A stretch of 64,000 bases of DNA from CAVOKN01 sp963696505 (GTDB lineage Bacteria; Pseudomonadota; Gammaproteobacteria; Burkholderiales; Rhodocyclaceae), in contig CAVOKN010000001.1 in NCBI GenBank assembly GCA_963696505.1, positions 1-64,000 on the forward strand, written 5' to 3'. A program made the translations under genes and the position numbers. Within the stretch, counting starts at the first letter, position 1, and every line of letters begins with the position of its first letter. Below, one piece after another: positions 54,106 through 64,000 of the stretch. The notes beneath the pieces are model-generated. The model saw nothing but the letters and a program-made list of their open reading frames with translations. It did no database searches and had not been told where the DNA came from.

Positions 54106-54550
54106 CTACTTACCCCAGCAATCGCCAGCCGTACCGGCGGTTTGGCCCCGCTGTCCGGCACTGTTCAAGGTCAGCGTGCCGCACTTGGAATCGGCGTAGC
54201 CATTGGCCGGCGCGGCAGAGATGACGAAGCTTGTACCTATGCCGCTGGCACCGGCCGCAACAGAAATGTCATACTTCCTCGATCCAAGGTCTGGGCCGGA
54301 AAAGTTCTGCCACCCGGCAGGAGGGGCTGTTCCGCCGCCCGGGGCATCAAAAGCCTTATAAGTATTGTTGGAGGTCAGGAACCGCTCTTCAAGCTGCGCA
54401 ATGTCGAGCATCGCATTTCGCGCCTGCGCTCGGGCAGCGCGCGCAAGGTACTCCTGGTACGACGGAAACGCAACCGCCGCCAGTATCCCGATGACTGCCA
54501 CCACGATCATCAGTTCGATCAAACGTGAACCCAAGATTCTTGCGTACCAT
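54106..54550 (-). CDS. pilE: PilE-type minor pilin (frameshifted at the N-terminus)
   Basis: Type IV pilin-like protein. ATG 54550 gives MVRKNLGFT, then an extra T in a TTT run (near 54520) breaks the frame. The continuation LIELMIVVAVIGILAAVAFP completes the prepilin-peptidase site G/FTLIEL and hydrophobic helix. The globular part ends with KCGTLTLNSAGQRGQTAGT and a Cys pair (KCGTL, GDCWGK) typical of PilE-type minor pilins. Last gene of the fimT-pilVWX-pilY1-pilE order. Confidence 0.85.
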
Positions 54551-54813
54551 GATATCTGCACCGGTCACTGCATGATCTGACGCCAAGTGATTCGACCTTG
54601 CTGAGATGACAGGACTTTACGAATGCCACTGATTCCGCCCGCCGCACTCGCGTCCAATCTGCCAGCAGAGAACTTGTCCTCGACCGCCCTTGTCCTGCGC
54701 GACCCCAGTTGCGAGGGGCAACCCCAACCCGGAATGAACGGGTGGCACGTGCTGGTCGGTGTCGCAGGCGGCGTCACGCCGGACGGCGGCGGAAGGATGA
54801 ACCGCACAGGCCG
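54551..54813. other. Gap between pilE and pilY1
   Basis: No gene recognised. It carries no obvious terminator or promoter; the pilin genes probably continue as one transcript. Confidence 0.4.
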
Positions 54814-57800
54814 TTAGCTCGCACCACCCTTGAGAACAATACCAGATGGCGCAACCTGGGCTGACGCCGATACGCTTGCGCCCACAGTGAACAGGTCACT
54901 TGCATTCAATTTGTAGTCCCCGTTCAGGTCGAAGACGCCCCGGTCAATCCTGCCACCGGTCAGGTAGCTTATGTCGTACTCGCGGCCCACCGTATTGCCC
55001 GTGCCAGGGGTCGGTCGCGGGTGACAAGGTAGTGAACGTCACGATACCCGCCTCCAGCAACGGCCCCTCCGAAACCGACCGTTCGCCGCTGGCGGGAAGG
55101 TCGAACACCCATCCCAACTGCTGATCGGAGTCTGCAACGATCAGGCCCGACGGGCAGTCGGGAGCAGTACCGGTCGTGGTAGGCGTGGTTGCGTAGTTGG
55201 GACGGCACTTGGACTGGATAAGGAAGCTATCCCCGCCGCTGCTGACGGTGCCGGTAACCGTCTGCCGCTGAAGATCGCTGCGCGTCACGCGGGTCCCGGC
55301 ATCGTCGAACTTGTCCCAGATACCGTAGTAGGACTGCGTTGCGCTCGAAAGCGGATCGGTCACGTCGATGTAGGAGCCGGTCCCAAACAGAACCATGTAG
55401 CCGCCATTCGGATGGCGGGAAACCTCCATGCCGGTCGTGATTGGCTGAGCCGTTGCGCTCGAGTTCGTGGCACTAAACAGCGGCAATGGAGAACTAAGGC
55501 TTCCAAAGGCCACCTTCCATTGATCCGGATCGGAGCTCGTCAGGTCGAACTTCCACACATTGCCCTGACGGTCCCCTGCATACACGTAGTCCGTCACACC
55601 GTCGAGGTCCACGTCAACTGCCGCGGGAGATGCCAAACCATTGGGTGGCGTCAAGGGCAGAGTAGGACTGACCCCTTCGCTTGGAGACTTGACCTCGATC
55701 TTGAAGTAATTCGTGTTCTGGACCCACGCCTCGCCAGCACCGGGTCCGTCCAGCAGCAAGATGTAGAGATACGCCCGACCCGTTGAACTGACGCCTTCAT
55801 TGCCAATTGCGGTCGTGTTGTTGAAGCCGTTGCCGAAAATCACCGCCCACTTGCCGTTGTTGAGCTTCCGCACCACCGGTTTGCCAAAGGTGAATCCGAG
55901 ATCCGCATCGTCCCTTCCGGTGAATTCCCACATCACGAGATCCGACCCAGATGCGGTGCCGAAATCTTCCGGCGTGGTCACGTCAAGGGCATAGACCCCC
56001 CGCCCACCCGCGTTCAGCCCGCCGACCAGTACAGTTTTCCAGTCGCTCGACCCACCGCAAGAACCGGAGCACGCCTCGCTTGCCACCGGACTCGCGTGAA
56101 CGTAGAACTTGTGGCTATAGCCTGGATCCATGAGGCGATTCAGGTTCGAATAAACCGCGCTCGGCACGAATGCGATCAGTTCCTTACCGGGCACAATGCC
56201 CGCCGATGCGGTGGCACTGGCGTCGAAACCGTGCAGCATGCCGTCATTGCTGCCGACATAGATCATCGGACGCCGTGTCTTCTTGCCTGCGGCAAAGGCG
56301 TCGTAGCCGGCACCGGGAAGGAAGGGCAAAGGAGTTCCCACGTAAGCAGGGCTGAGTTCACGAAGTCGCCCAGTTTCGATGCCCGCTCTCGCCAACCGTG
56401 ACCGGCACCACTTGGCGGCGGCGGGGCCTCTTTCGACGCATCGCCCCTAAGATAGCCGACGCGGTCGGCACCCAACCCATCCGCGTTGCCCAACGGATCC
56501 CGGTCCAGGACCGCCTTCTGCAAGGGAGAAAGATTGTTGTAGTCAAAGGCCACGCCCTCACGGAAATTCGTCCCCGACGTCGCGGCAGAACCATCCGCGT
56601 TGCGCCCGTCGTTGAACGTCAGAATGCGACGGTTCGCTGGTATGGGTAATAGTGCCGACGCAACCCAGGCCGGCGTTGAAGACACATTCGCCGCCGTATC
56701 GATGGAAAACGCCTGGACGTCGCCCGACCAATCCTGCGAGTTAAAGATCGAGCGATAGATGAACGAACCCACGCCAAGACGCAAATCCCCGGACGCCTGA
56801 GCCAAGGCAGATTCATTCCCCACCTCGCCAACGATGCTTTCTATCGCCTCCTTCACCGACTCGATCATGCTCTTCGGATCGCCAGCCGGCAGCAGCGTTT
56901 TCGGCCAAGAGTTGGGGTACGTTGTACCGAAGACGGTACGGGTCGGCGTGTACCATTCCAAGGGATTCGGATCGGATGCCGTATCGAACTTATCGGCACC
57001 TCCGTACTTCGCGGCGTACCAGAACTGCGAGGAGCCCTTGTTTGCACCCGGCACCCCGGTGTCCCTGTATTCCTGTACGTCGATCACAAAAGTCTTGACG
57101 GTCTGCGCATTCGCGGTCTGCGGCTTCTGCGCGTCATCAGTCGTATGTCGTTGATCCGCGCCCAATAGGCGAGACCGGACATGTTGTAGCTCGCATTGCC
57201 AACCCCGGCAGGTTTCAGTGCCAGGGTGGGATTCGAGATGCCTTCCTTCGTGCCGATCTTGTTGGTCCATGCCGCGACATCAACACCGCTGTCTCCGCTC
57301 AGGCTGCCCTTGTCGTCGGCTTGACCGTTTTTCGCATTGCACACGCCGTTGAGAGTCTCGGTGAATTGTCCGCCCGGAAGACGCTTGTCGCACCAAGTGT
57401 GCATGTCGCCCATGGTGATGAGATAGTTCTTCTGGCAGAAGAACTCCTGTGGGTCGTCCCAACTGCTAATGACCGGGAAATTGTCGTTATTCGTGGTGGA
57501 TGAGTTGCTGTAGAACGCTGACGTCGGACCTCGCCCCCGCAGATAGTTCAACGATTCGTAGTAGAGCTTGCCGATGTTGTCGTACTTCTTGTAGCGCGTC
57601 GTACCCGACCCCGTCGTACCGAACTTGTTCACGTAGTTGATGACTCCGGAATTGCTCACCGCACCGCCGTAAGAGGCGCTTGCCTCGGCCGAATCCGGGT
57701 TAGTGACAAGCACGCCGCTGCTGTTCCACTCAGCATTCGGATTTGACACGGTGCCGCCCCCGACGACAAACTTTTCCGGGGCGACATACTTGAGCTTCGA

Positions 57801-59331
57801 TCGCATGACGGCATTGTCGATGTCGTCGGACTTGTAGTACGAGAACACGCCGAAACGCATGCGATCACCGTTGTCCTGGACCACGCCGGTCGGCTTGTAG
57901 CTCGTGCCGTACTGGCGGCAATTGCTTTCAAGTCCCACTGCGGGATCGCACACCTTTACGCGGACCTGGAGAGCCTGTGTGCCGCTGAGGCTGACGTTGT
58001 ACGTGGAGTAGTAGTAGTAGCTTGCGGTGTTGCTGCCGGCGTACGTCGTGCGGTAGTGGTAGGTTGTGGAACTTCCTGGAGCGGTATAGCTGATGGACGA
58101 AGGCAACCTGTAGTAGATGTTGGGAGCAACGACGCCATCCACACCATTGGTGTGGCTAAAACCCGTTCCGCCCCCGGAAGACGTCCAGTTGGAACCGTTG
58201 TCGCACCGGTACCGCTTGTTCGATGCGCCGGTTCCAACAATGTTTGTACATGTGGCGGTGTTCCCCGTGGAAAGCTGGCAAGCGACCTTTCTGGTGGGAG
58301 CATTCGTGAAACTGCAGCTAGGGCCATTGTCGGTCTTGGACTGCGCCGCCGTAGTCTTCACGAAAGTGGAAGCCGCAGTGGCGGTTCCGGAAAAGGCCAC
58401 CCCTCCAGAGAAAGTCCCAAATGTCGCGCACGTGAAGGGATCCGCGGCAGAAAGCCCGCTTCCAGTCCACATGATGCAACTGCCGAGGTTCCCGCTGCTA
58501 TCGGTGAGCGTGCAACTGAACGTCGTGCCGTTGTGTGTCGGATTGCTACAGGTAACTGTCGTATCCGCATTTGTCGTCGCGTTGGATTTCGTTTCGGGCG
58601 TAATGCTGGCAAACGCCGGATTGCCCGCAAAGGCACCCAAAGCCGTGCAGGTGTAAGGCGAGGCATCGGTGCCGCTGCCGGTCCACGTTGTGCAACTTCC
58701 GGCAGCACCGTTCGATTGAAGTGTCATGTCACAACTGAAGGCAGAACCGCTCCGGGCAGGACTCGTGCAATTGACCCCGTCGCCGGCTCCGGACAAGACC
58801 ATTGCAACCCCCTTGCCCTGGTTGGCGATGGTCACCGTATCGAATGGGGTCGCACCACTGCCGGTGAAGGTCTTGTTCGGGAAGTTGCTGGTACCGCCCT
58901 GCCCATCCTGATAGGTGCGCTCCAGCACGGTCAGGTCCGCCAGGTCCCGGTATCGGTTTCCCCCTGTCATTGCAAAGCGGAATTCGTCCAGACCGGTCAT
59001 GGTTGCAGTTCAGAAAGTTCCCGCTCCAACCCCCCGTGCATGTCCGATTGGCGGTCTTGTTCGAAGGAGAGAACCAGCTATTGCTTGTGTCGTAGAGATA
59101 GCACTTGTCCGGATCGAACAGCCCGAGGTACTCGAAGGACGAGGTGTAGTCATTGGCTCCCTGGTAGGCAGCGGTATTGGCGGTCGGAAACTCGACCGAT
59201 ACCGCGAATAGCACGTTGGGTGGCACGCTAGCCTTGAGACTCAGCGGCACGTCTGCCAGTGCACCGGCATTGGCAACCCCCGGCCACGAAACCATGGCCA
59301 GAACCAGAGTAAGCACGTTTCTCGGTTTCAT
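54814..59331 (-). CDS. pilY1: PilY1-type pilus tip/adhesin protein (four frameshifts)
   Basis: Tip-associated protein regulating pilus extension and adhesion. Signal peptide RNVLTLVLAMVSWPGVANAG. N-terminal part FAVSVEFPTANTAAYQGAND, YLYDTSNSWFSPSNKTANRT. The frame breaks near 59005, 57140, 56370 and 55015, each restored in a neighbouring frame. Residues coded at 58190-58770 form three four-Cys modules. A von-Willebrand-like middle region follows, then the C-terminal beta-propeller: RPMIYVGSNDGMLHGFDASA, the Ca2+ site DVDLDGVTDYVYAGDRQG, and a terminal DLNGDYKLNASDLF that looks like a second EF-hand-like loop. Real end TAA 54814-54816. About 1,500 residues. Confidence 0.88.
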
Positions 59332-59374
59332 CGAAACCTCCCTGTCAATCCTGAGCGGTAATCACCATGCGTGG

Positions 59375-59959
59375 TCACGGTATGAATGTCTCCTGCAACA
59401 ACACGCGTGTCGTATCGCTTCGCCCGAAGCCCAGCGCAGTGACACGGAAAAGAACCTTCGGTGGGCCGGAGGCCGATTCGCCAGGAAACTGCGTCGGCAG
59501 CGCTTCGACCATATATCGCGGCTGATCGGCCACGCCCGAAACCTGCGGCGTTTGATTGCTTCCGGCATCGACCAGCGTTCCCAGTTCGATGCTCTTTGCA
59601 CTGCCGGCAATATCGAATCGCCGGTCCACCCGGTCGTTCACCCCTGGAACGCATGTGGCATCTGCACTGGGGCATGCTGCCGCGGTCGGATCGCACAGGC
59701 CGTTGGTGCAAACGGAGTCGAAATCCAGCAGATTGAGCGGCGTTGCGGGAAACTTGTAGGAACCCGCAATGCGAATCTCCGCATCCCGCATAGCCGCCTC
59801 GGCTGCCTGAAAAGCCAAGTCGTTGTCACGGAAATTGCGCGCCATGCGCTCCTCGGTGCCTGTCGTCCTCACCACGCTGAGTCCCAGCAGGGTCAATACG
59901 ATAACGAAGATCAAAGAGATAAGTAGCGCGGCGCCCTGCTGTCTGCGATGTGGGTGCAT
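59375..59959 (-). CDS. pilX: PilX minor pilin
   Basis: A 194-residue PilX: RRQQGAALLISLIFVIVLTL, LLGLSVVRTTGTEERMARNF and NDLAFQAAEAAMRDAEIRIA are the conserved N-terminal core with processing after the Gly. ATG 59959 chosen over a long upstream frame. It lies 43 bp upstream of pilY1 on the same strand. Confidence 0.9.
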   Translation of the reverse strand: MHPHRRQQGAALLISLIFVIVLTLLGLSVVRTTGTEERMARNFRDNDLAFQAAEAAMRDAEIRIAGSYKFPATPLNLLDFDSVCTNGLCDPTAAACPSADATCVPGVNDRVDRRFDIAGSAKSIELGTLVDAGSNQTPQVSGVADQPRYMVEALPTQFPGESASGPPKVLFRVTALGFGRSDTTRVLLQETFIP

Positions 59960-59990
59960 TCGTTTGGGGAACGCTTCTCCATGGTTGCTC

Positions 59991-60889
59991 TCACTCGCAT
60001 CTGGAAAAATTGCGAAGGGCCAGAACAGACGAGAAACGAATCCTGATGCGACTATCCTGTGGTGCGGCGAACACGCTCCCGGCATCGCCAACGGGGGCCG
60101 CATCACCCGCTGCGTAGGTCGTCCCGAAGTGATTGAACTTCTGCGCATCGTTGGCCGCGCTGACGGCGGACGGTGAGCGAACCACGAAAGAAACCAGAAT
60201 ACTGTTGACGCTGTCTGGCGAAGAGGGCGCGGTCAGGGTCTGGTAAGGCACGTAGCGGTTGACGACGCCGTCCAGGTCGGCGTCATCGCCGTAGAGAATC
60301 GGCAGGCTCTCCACGCCGGGAACCATCGGCGTTACCGTCGGTGTGCCGGCATTGTTGAGTCTGGTACTGCAGTAGAGCGTGGGTTCGTTGCCGTTGTTTG
60401 GTCGGCCGCAACAAACAAGGTCTCGGAAACCAGCGTTGCTTGGGCCACGGGGTTACCGAGGAATTGAGTATCACGTTGTCCGCCCCGGTTCCAGAGGCGT
60501 CGTTTTCACCATAGTAGCGGACAGTAATGCTGTCGCTGCGATTCGCGACAGCCATCGTCACGCCGTTACCCAAATTGACGGTAGTCGGATCGTTGAGCGC
60601 CACAAACGCCGATCCCGGCGATGGTGCTCGTCCCGCAGAATTCAAGGGCGGCACTTCCAGGTGAATAGGTATTCCGGAACCCGGCATTGCGGATTCCCTT
60701 GGAAAGCAGGGCAAAGCCGAAACGTGCCGCCTCCTGCAATCGGGTCATGTCGTTCTGGGACCTTTGGGTCGTCACGCCGCTGATGTAGGCTTGGGTAACG
60801 ATCAGGCCGACGAGCAGGCCGATGGTCATGGCCACCAACAGCTCAACCATGGTCAAGCCCTCCTGCCGCCTGCCCATTCCGGTCGCCAT
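59991..60889 (-). CDS. pilW: PilW minor pilin (frameshifted)
   Basis: ATG 60889 gives MATGMGRRQEGLTMVELLVA, a prepilin leader cut before LTMVELLVAMTIGLLVGLIV. RLQEAARFGFALLSKGIRNA is a PilW hallmark. Indels near 60640 and in 60410-60465 split the rest, but neighbouring frames continue NGVTMAVANRSDSITVRYYG, CGRPNNGNEPTLYCSTRLNN and PILYGDDADLDGVVNRYVPY, ending at 59991. The reconstructed size is near 300 residues. Confidence 0.82.
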
Positions 60890-60903
60890 GATGTCCCCCA
60901 GCT

Positions 60904-61443
60904 TCAGAGATTGGTCCGCACGCATTGCCAATCCTTAGATGAACCGTCCGCGCTTACCTGTGCGCCCGCGATGCGTGCCTCGTTCCAGCACACCTTTATG
61001 ACGTAAGGATCGCCCGCCGCGTCCGAGCACTTCCAGTCGGGCGGCGCCGCATCATTGTCGCCATCGCCGTCGCGACAAATTGCCCCGGTGCCCGCCGGCA
61101 GCATTCGGTCCAGTCGATTCTGCCAAAGAGCGATCTCGGTCTCCACGATCTTGTCCGTGGTACAACCGGTCGCGCCAGCACCGATGCAAGAGCTATCCGC
61201 AGCAGCATCCGCCGCTACGTACGCCTCGAGTTGCGGCACGCTGGCACGCAGACTGTCTGCCAATGCATATGCCTGCGTCGCGGCAGTCGTTCTATAGCTC
61301 GAACTGGAAGTCAGTTTCAGGCTGTTGAGGATGATCCCGAGCATCCCGAGCAGGCCAAGTGAGAGAACGAGGATGGCCACCAGAACCTCGAGCATCGACA
61401 CACCGGACTGACTCAGGGCGGGGTGCGCATAACGTTCAGTCAT
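60904..61443 (-). CDS. pilV: PilV minor pilin
   Basis: A 179-residue protein: LSQSGVSMLEVLVAILVLSL, GLLGMLGIILNSLKLTSSSS and RTTAATQAYALADSLRASVP, the PilV pattern with a prepilin site at G/VSMLEV. Four cysteines in the C-terminal part could form disulfides. It is not broken. It lies between fimT and pilW on the same strand, 14 bp upstream of pilW. Confidence 0.88.
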   Translation of the reverse strand: MTERYAHPALSQSGVSMLEVLVAILVLSLGLLGMLGIILNSLKLTSSSSYRTTAATQAYALADSLRASVPQLEAYVAADAAADSSCIGAGATGCTTDKIVETEIALWQNRLDRMLPAGTGAICRDGDGDNDAAPPDWKCSDAAGDPYVIKVCWNEARIAGAQVSADGSSKDWQCVRTNL

Positions 61444-61456
61444 CGCGTCACCTTAG

Positions 61457-62001
61457 TCACGAGCACTCAACTTGCCGGGCCTGGGGTCGGCCGGTAATTG
61501 CGATGGTGACCTGCCGGCCCGTTGTGCTGGGACGGGGAGTAGAGCGTGAACGTCCCGCCCGCTGTCGCCGGAATCAAGCCGCCGTATGGACGAAAGCTTA
61601 TGAAATCGGCACTTGCGCGAATCCGGCGGGAACCAAAGTGGAGCCGCCACCCAGGGCCGAAGCCGACCGAAGGATCGCTTCGCCGGCATCCCTGACGCCA
61701 TCACCGTCAATATCCACGAAAACGATCCGCCCCTGATCCCACGCGGTACCGCTGGTGGCGCACACCGCACCATCGCTGGCGACACAAATCGTCACCCGAG
61801 TGCTGCGAGTGGCGGCCTCGTTTCGCGCATAAGAGATGTCTGCCACCAACTCGTTTACCTGGCTGGTAAGCCAACTGTTCGCAACAGTCGCGATGAAGCT
61901 GGGAGCAGCCAACGTAGTCAGAACGGCCAGAATAGCCACGGTGACCAGCAGTTCGATCAACGTGAAGGTGGACGGAAGGGATGGGGCTTCGTCGTAGTCA
62001 T
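61457..62001 (-). CDS. fimT: FimT/GspH-type minor pseudopilin (frameshifted)
   Basis: ATG 62001 gives MTTTKPHPFRP, then one base appears lost before the helix FTLIELLVTVAILAVLTTLA. PSFIATVANSWLTSQVNELV, ADISYARNEAATRSTRVTIC and WDQGRIVFVDIDGDGVRDAG are the FimT/GspH core. A further shift near 61605 continues FISFRPYGGLIPATAGGTFT, and another gives QVTIAITGRPQARQVECS with TGA at 61457-61459. Likely first gene of the minor-pilin operon. Confidence 0.82.
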
Positions 62002-62023
62002 GTCGTGCTTATAATTCCAGCGC

Positions 62024-62719
62024 ATGAACTGCGACAACATTCGGGGGACGTCCGGCACGGATCCACCGACGGACGGAGCCACCCCACCGCCCGCCCCGGC
62101 GCCGGTTTACCGACTGCTATGGGCGCTCGCGACGTCGCTCCTCTTGCATCTGAGCCTGCTCCAGTGGAATGTTTGGCTCCCCTCGGGCAGGGATCATGTA
62201 TTGGCAGGATCCCACATGAGTGAGACTGCCGTCGGACCCCGACGAGTACGGCTGGCAGTCCTGGATAAGCAAGACCTTCGAAGGCCGCCCGACCCCGTCG
62301 CGTTGGCTAACGAACCAGGACCAGGCAAGGGGGCCGAAGAAGGATCGCAGGCTGCATCCGACAGCGCCACCGAAGCGAGCCGCGCCGGGGCTGGAAGCGA
62401 GAATCTATCCGGCCTCGCACTGCCCACCTATCATGAGGCTTGGCGCTTGACGAAGCAGCCCCAGTTGATTGGCGAGATTCCAGACACTGTGCCGGCGACC
62501 CTTCCTTCCGGATTCCTCGGAAACGTAAGGCTGGTTCTGCTGCTCAACGAACTGGGAGTGATTGACCGGATAGTCGTACAGGAGTCAGCGCTTTCCGCCG
62601 AATTGACCAAGGCAGTGGTGGAGCCATTCAAGGCAGTCCGCTTCACGCCTGGTGAAATCAATGGAATACCCGTGAAGTGTGCCTACACGGTTCTCGTGGA
62701 TCTTGCAGCCGAAGACTAG
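62024..62719 (+). CDS. TonB-C-terminal-domain (energy transducer-like) protein
   Basis: A 231-residue protein: short cytoplasmic Pro-rich tail, one membrane helix (YRLLWALATSLLLHLSLLQW), a variable periplasmic linker, then a TonB-like C-terminal fold (FLGNVRLVLLLNELGVIDRI, VVEPFKAVRFTPGEINGIPV, KCAYTVLVDL). No ExbB/ExbD genes are near, so TonB function is not certain. It is divergent from fimT. Confidence 0.78.
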   Translation: MNCDNIRGTSGTDPPTDGATPPPAPAPVYRLLWALATSLLLHLSLLQWNVWLPSGRDHVLAGSHMSETAVGPRRVRLAVLDKQDLRRPPDPVALANEPGPGKGAEEGSQAASDSATEASRAGAGSENLSGLALPTYHEAWRLTKQPQLIGEIPDTVPATLPSGFLGNVRLVLLLNELGVIDRIVVQESALSAELTKAVVEPFKAVRFTPGEINGIPVKCAYTVLVDLAAED

Positions 62720-62990
62720 CGCCGGGAGCAATGGTCCGAAACGCAGAACACACCCCGGTTCGCGCAATGGATGATTCGGACGCGAGGCGCCCCGTGACGG
62801 CAGGCGTGAGGATCAGGCGTGCGACTACGTTCCGACCCGAACCACGATAATCACACCGCCAGCCCCATCGCCGGAAGGCAGACGCCTGGAATGACAAGTC
62901 CTATCCCCGGTGCAGGCCGGAGCGTGGTACTCAGTTCGACCCAAGGGCCTCGATCAGCTGTCGCGGCCTGGATCGAGCCCCCTTGTACCC
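62720..62990. other. Gap between the TonB-like gene and ispH
   Basis: No gene, tRNA or clear terminator recognised between these convergent genes. Confidence 0.4.
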
Positions 62991-63920
62991 CTAAGGATTG
63001 CGTGCCAGTTCCCTGGGAATCGGGAATACGACATGCTCTGCCGCACCTTCAAGTTGCAGGACTTCTGCGGCACCGAGCGACGTGAGCCGATCGATCACTT
63101 GGGCGACCAGCTGTTCTGGGGCGGACGCACCCGCAGTCACGCCGATTCGAATCCTTGGAGCGAGCCAACTTGCGTCAATCTGCTCGCCGGATTCCACCAG
63201 ATACGACGGCACCCCCAGATTCTCCGCCACCTCCCGCAAGCGATTGGAATTCGAACTGTTGGGCGAGCCGACCACGATTACCACATCGCATTGCGCCGCC
63301 AGCGCCTTCACCGCATCCTGCCGGTTCTGGGTGGCATAGCAGATATCATCCTTCTTCGGGCCGACGATGCTGCCGAAGCGCTGCTTGAGTGCGGCGACGA
63401 TGGCCGCCGCGTCGTCCACCGAGAGGGTCGTCTGCGTGACGTAGGCCAGCATTTCAGGATTGCGCGGTTTCAGTTGGGCCACATCAGCGACAGTCTCGAC
63501 CAGGTACATGCCATCCGCCGCCTGTCCCATGGTGCCCTCGACCTCTGGATGGCCGCGGTGGCCGATCATCACGATCTCGCGCCCGGCGGCGCGCTGGCGC
63601 TGCACCTCGACGTGGACCTTGGTGACGAGCGGACAAGTGGCGTCGAACACGCGCAGGCCTCGAGCCTGCGCCTCGTCGCGGACCGCCTTGGAAACACCAT
63701 GGGCGGAAAATATGACCGTACCGCCGGCCGGCACCCCGTCCAGTTCCTCGACGAAGACCGCACCCTTGGCACGCAGGTCCTCCACCACGAATTTGTTATG
63801 TACGACCTCGTGGCGCACATAGATCGGGGCGCCATAGAGGGCCAGCGCGCGCTCGACGATCTCGATCGCACGCTCGACGCCGGCGCAGAAGCCGCGGGGG
63901 TTGGCCAGAAGTACTTCCAT
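62991..63920 (-). CDS. ispH: 4-hydroxy-3-methylbut-2-enyl diphosphate reductase
   Basis: Last step of the MEP isoprenoid pathway. A 309-residue Fe-S enzyme with the three cluster cysteines in NPRGFCAGVERAIEI (Cys12), VFDATCPLVTKVHVEV (Cys96) and DDICYATQNRQDAV (Cys197). IMIGHRGHPEVEGTMGQ-like and VVGSPNSSNSNRLREVAENL are IspH signatures. Complete. The 80 bp beyond it to the window edge show no assignable gene; a fkpB/lspA neighbour would be usual. Confidence 0.96.
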   Translation of the reverse strand: MEVLLANPRGFCAGVERAIEIVERALALYGAPIYVRHEVVHNKFVVEDLRAKGAVFVEELDGVPAGGTVIFSAHGVSKAVRDEAQARGLRVFDATCPLVTKVHVEVQRQRAAGREIVMIGHRGHPEVEGTMGQAADGMYLVETVADVAQLKPRNPEMLAYVTQTTLSVDDAAAIVAALKQRFGSIVGPKKDDICYATQNRQDAVKALAAQCDVVIVVGSPNSSNSNRLREVAENLGVPSYLVESGEQIDASWLAPRIRIGVTAGASAPEQLVAQVIDRLTSLGAAEVLQLEGAAEHVVFPIPRELARNP

Positions 63921-64000
63921 GGGGTTGTGCTCCGTAGGGTTACTGCAAGCCGCCGTCCTGCAGCTACTGACTTTGACGCGGCAACCTAGAGTATGCCGAT

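Noticed and set aside
62024..62719. Complete TonB-ExbB-ExbD system
   Set aside because: Only one TonB-C-terminal protein is present, with no ExbB/ExbD nearby.
63921..64000. End of an upstream fkpB or lspA gene
   Set aside because: The few codons before the edge do not match either family well enough to call.

Overview
The window reads as a GC-rich contig from a facultatively microaerobic or denitrifying betaproteobacterium, most likely Rhodocyclales (Azoarcus, Thauera, Dechloromonas or Accumulibacter type). The inference rests on gene content: serS-rarA-lolA-ftsK, an FNR-hemN-cbb3 oxidase block, NnrS/Dnr/hemerythrin genes, PHA synthase, the fimT-pilVWX-pilY1-pilE minor-pilin cluster and ispH. 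No 16S gene is present, so the assignment is inferred.

Regions. (1) 1-7.1 kb: an OpgC-type acyltransferase joined to an esterase, a signal-peptide alpha/beta hydrolase with a Thr/Pro-rich linker, a PerR/Fur regulator and katG. The style is Chloroflexota-like and several reading frames are broken. (2) 7.1-14.4 kb: a mobile, decayed region with a shattered IS701-type transposase, a higBA toxin-antitoxin pair, IS91-type relics, a histidine-kinase fragment, a truncated primase-like gene, alpA and a P4-type integrase abutting tRNA-Ser(CGA). (3) 14.4-27.6 kb: housekeeping genes serS, rarA, lolA, ftsK, a Crp/Fnr regulator, trxB, an Smr protein, glnB, nadE (with a truncated ISAs1 transposase fused in frame upstream), a FemAB-like acyltransferase, ppa and copZ. 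(4) 27.6-53.8 kb: copper handling and low-oxygen respiration: copA, uspA, a TauE/DsbD-like exporter, hemN, fnr, a SirB2-like protein, nnrS, a Dnr-like regulator, a polytopic membrane protein, DUF2249, hemerythrin, a nitronate monooxygenase-like enzyme, phaC with a beta-CASP nuclease, uspA, a second hemerythrin-like gene, then ccoH/ccoG, ccoNOQP, ccoS/ccoI and a short-chain dehydrogenase. (5) 53.9-62.0 kb: tRNA-Thr(CGT) and the minor-pilin operon. (6) 62.0-64.0 kb: a TonB-C-terminal protein and ispH.

How the genes work together: canonical FNR boxes occur between hemN and fnr, upstream of the hemerythrin operon, between the beta-CASP/phaC pair and uspA, upstream of ccoN, and once more at 50296-50309 with no protein gene behind it. 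Most sit about 41 bp from a plausible start site. The local FNR protein, which keeps all four Fe-S cysteines, probably runs a neighbourhood regulon of high-affinity oxidase, anaerobic heme synthesis, NO/O2-binding proteins, PHA synthesis and possibly a small RNA.

The most notable observations are a CcoP subunit carrying a C-terminal OmpA peptidoglycan-binding-like domain, the FNR-box/terminator pair that looks like an sRNA gene, a triple four-cysteine repeat in PilY1, and an in-frame transposase-NadE fusion. Single-base frameshifts are very frequent (OpgC/esterase, hydrolase, katG, IS701, ccoH, ccoI, pilE, pilY1, pilW, fimT). They look more like consensus errors than mass gene death, so coordinates of those genes span the frameshifts.
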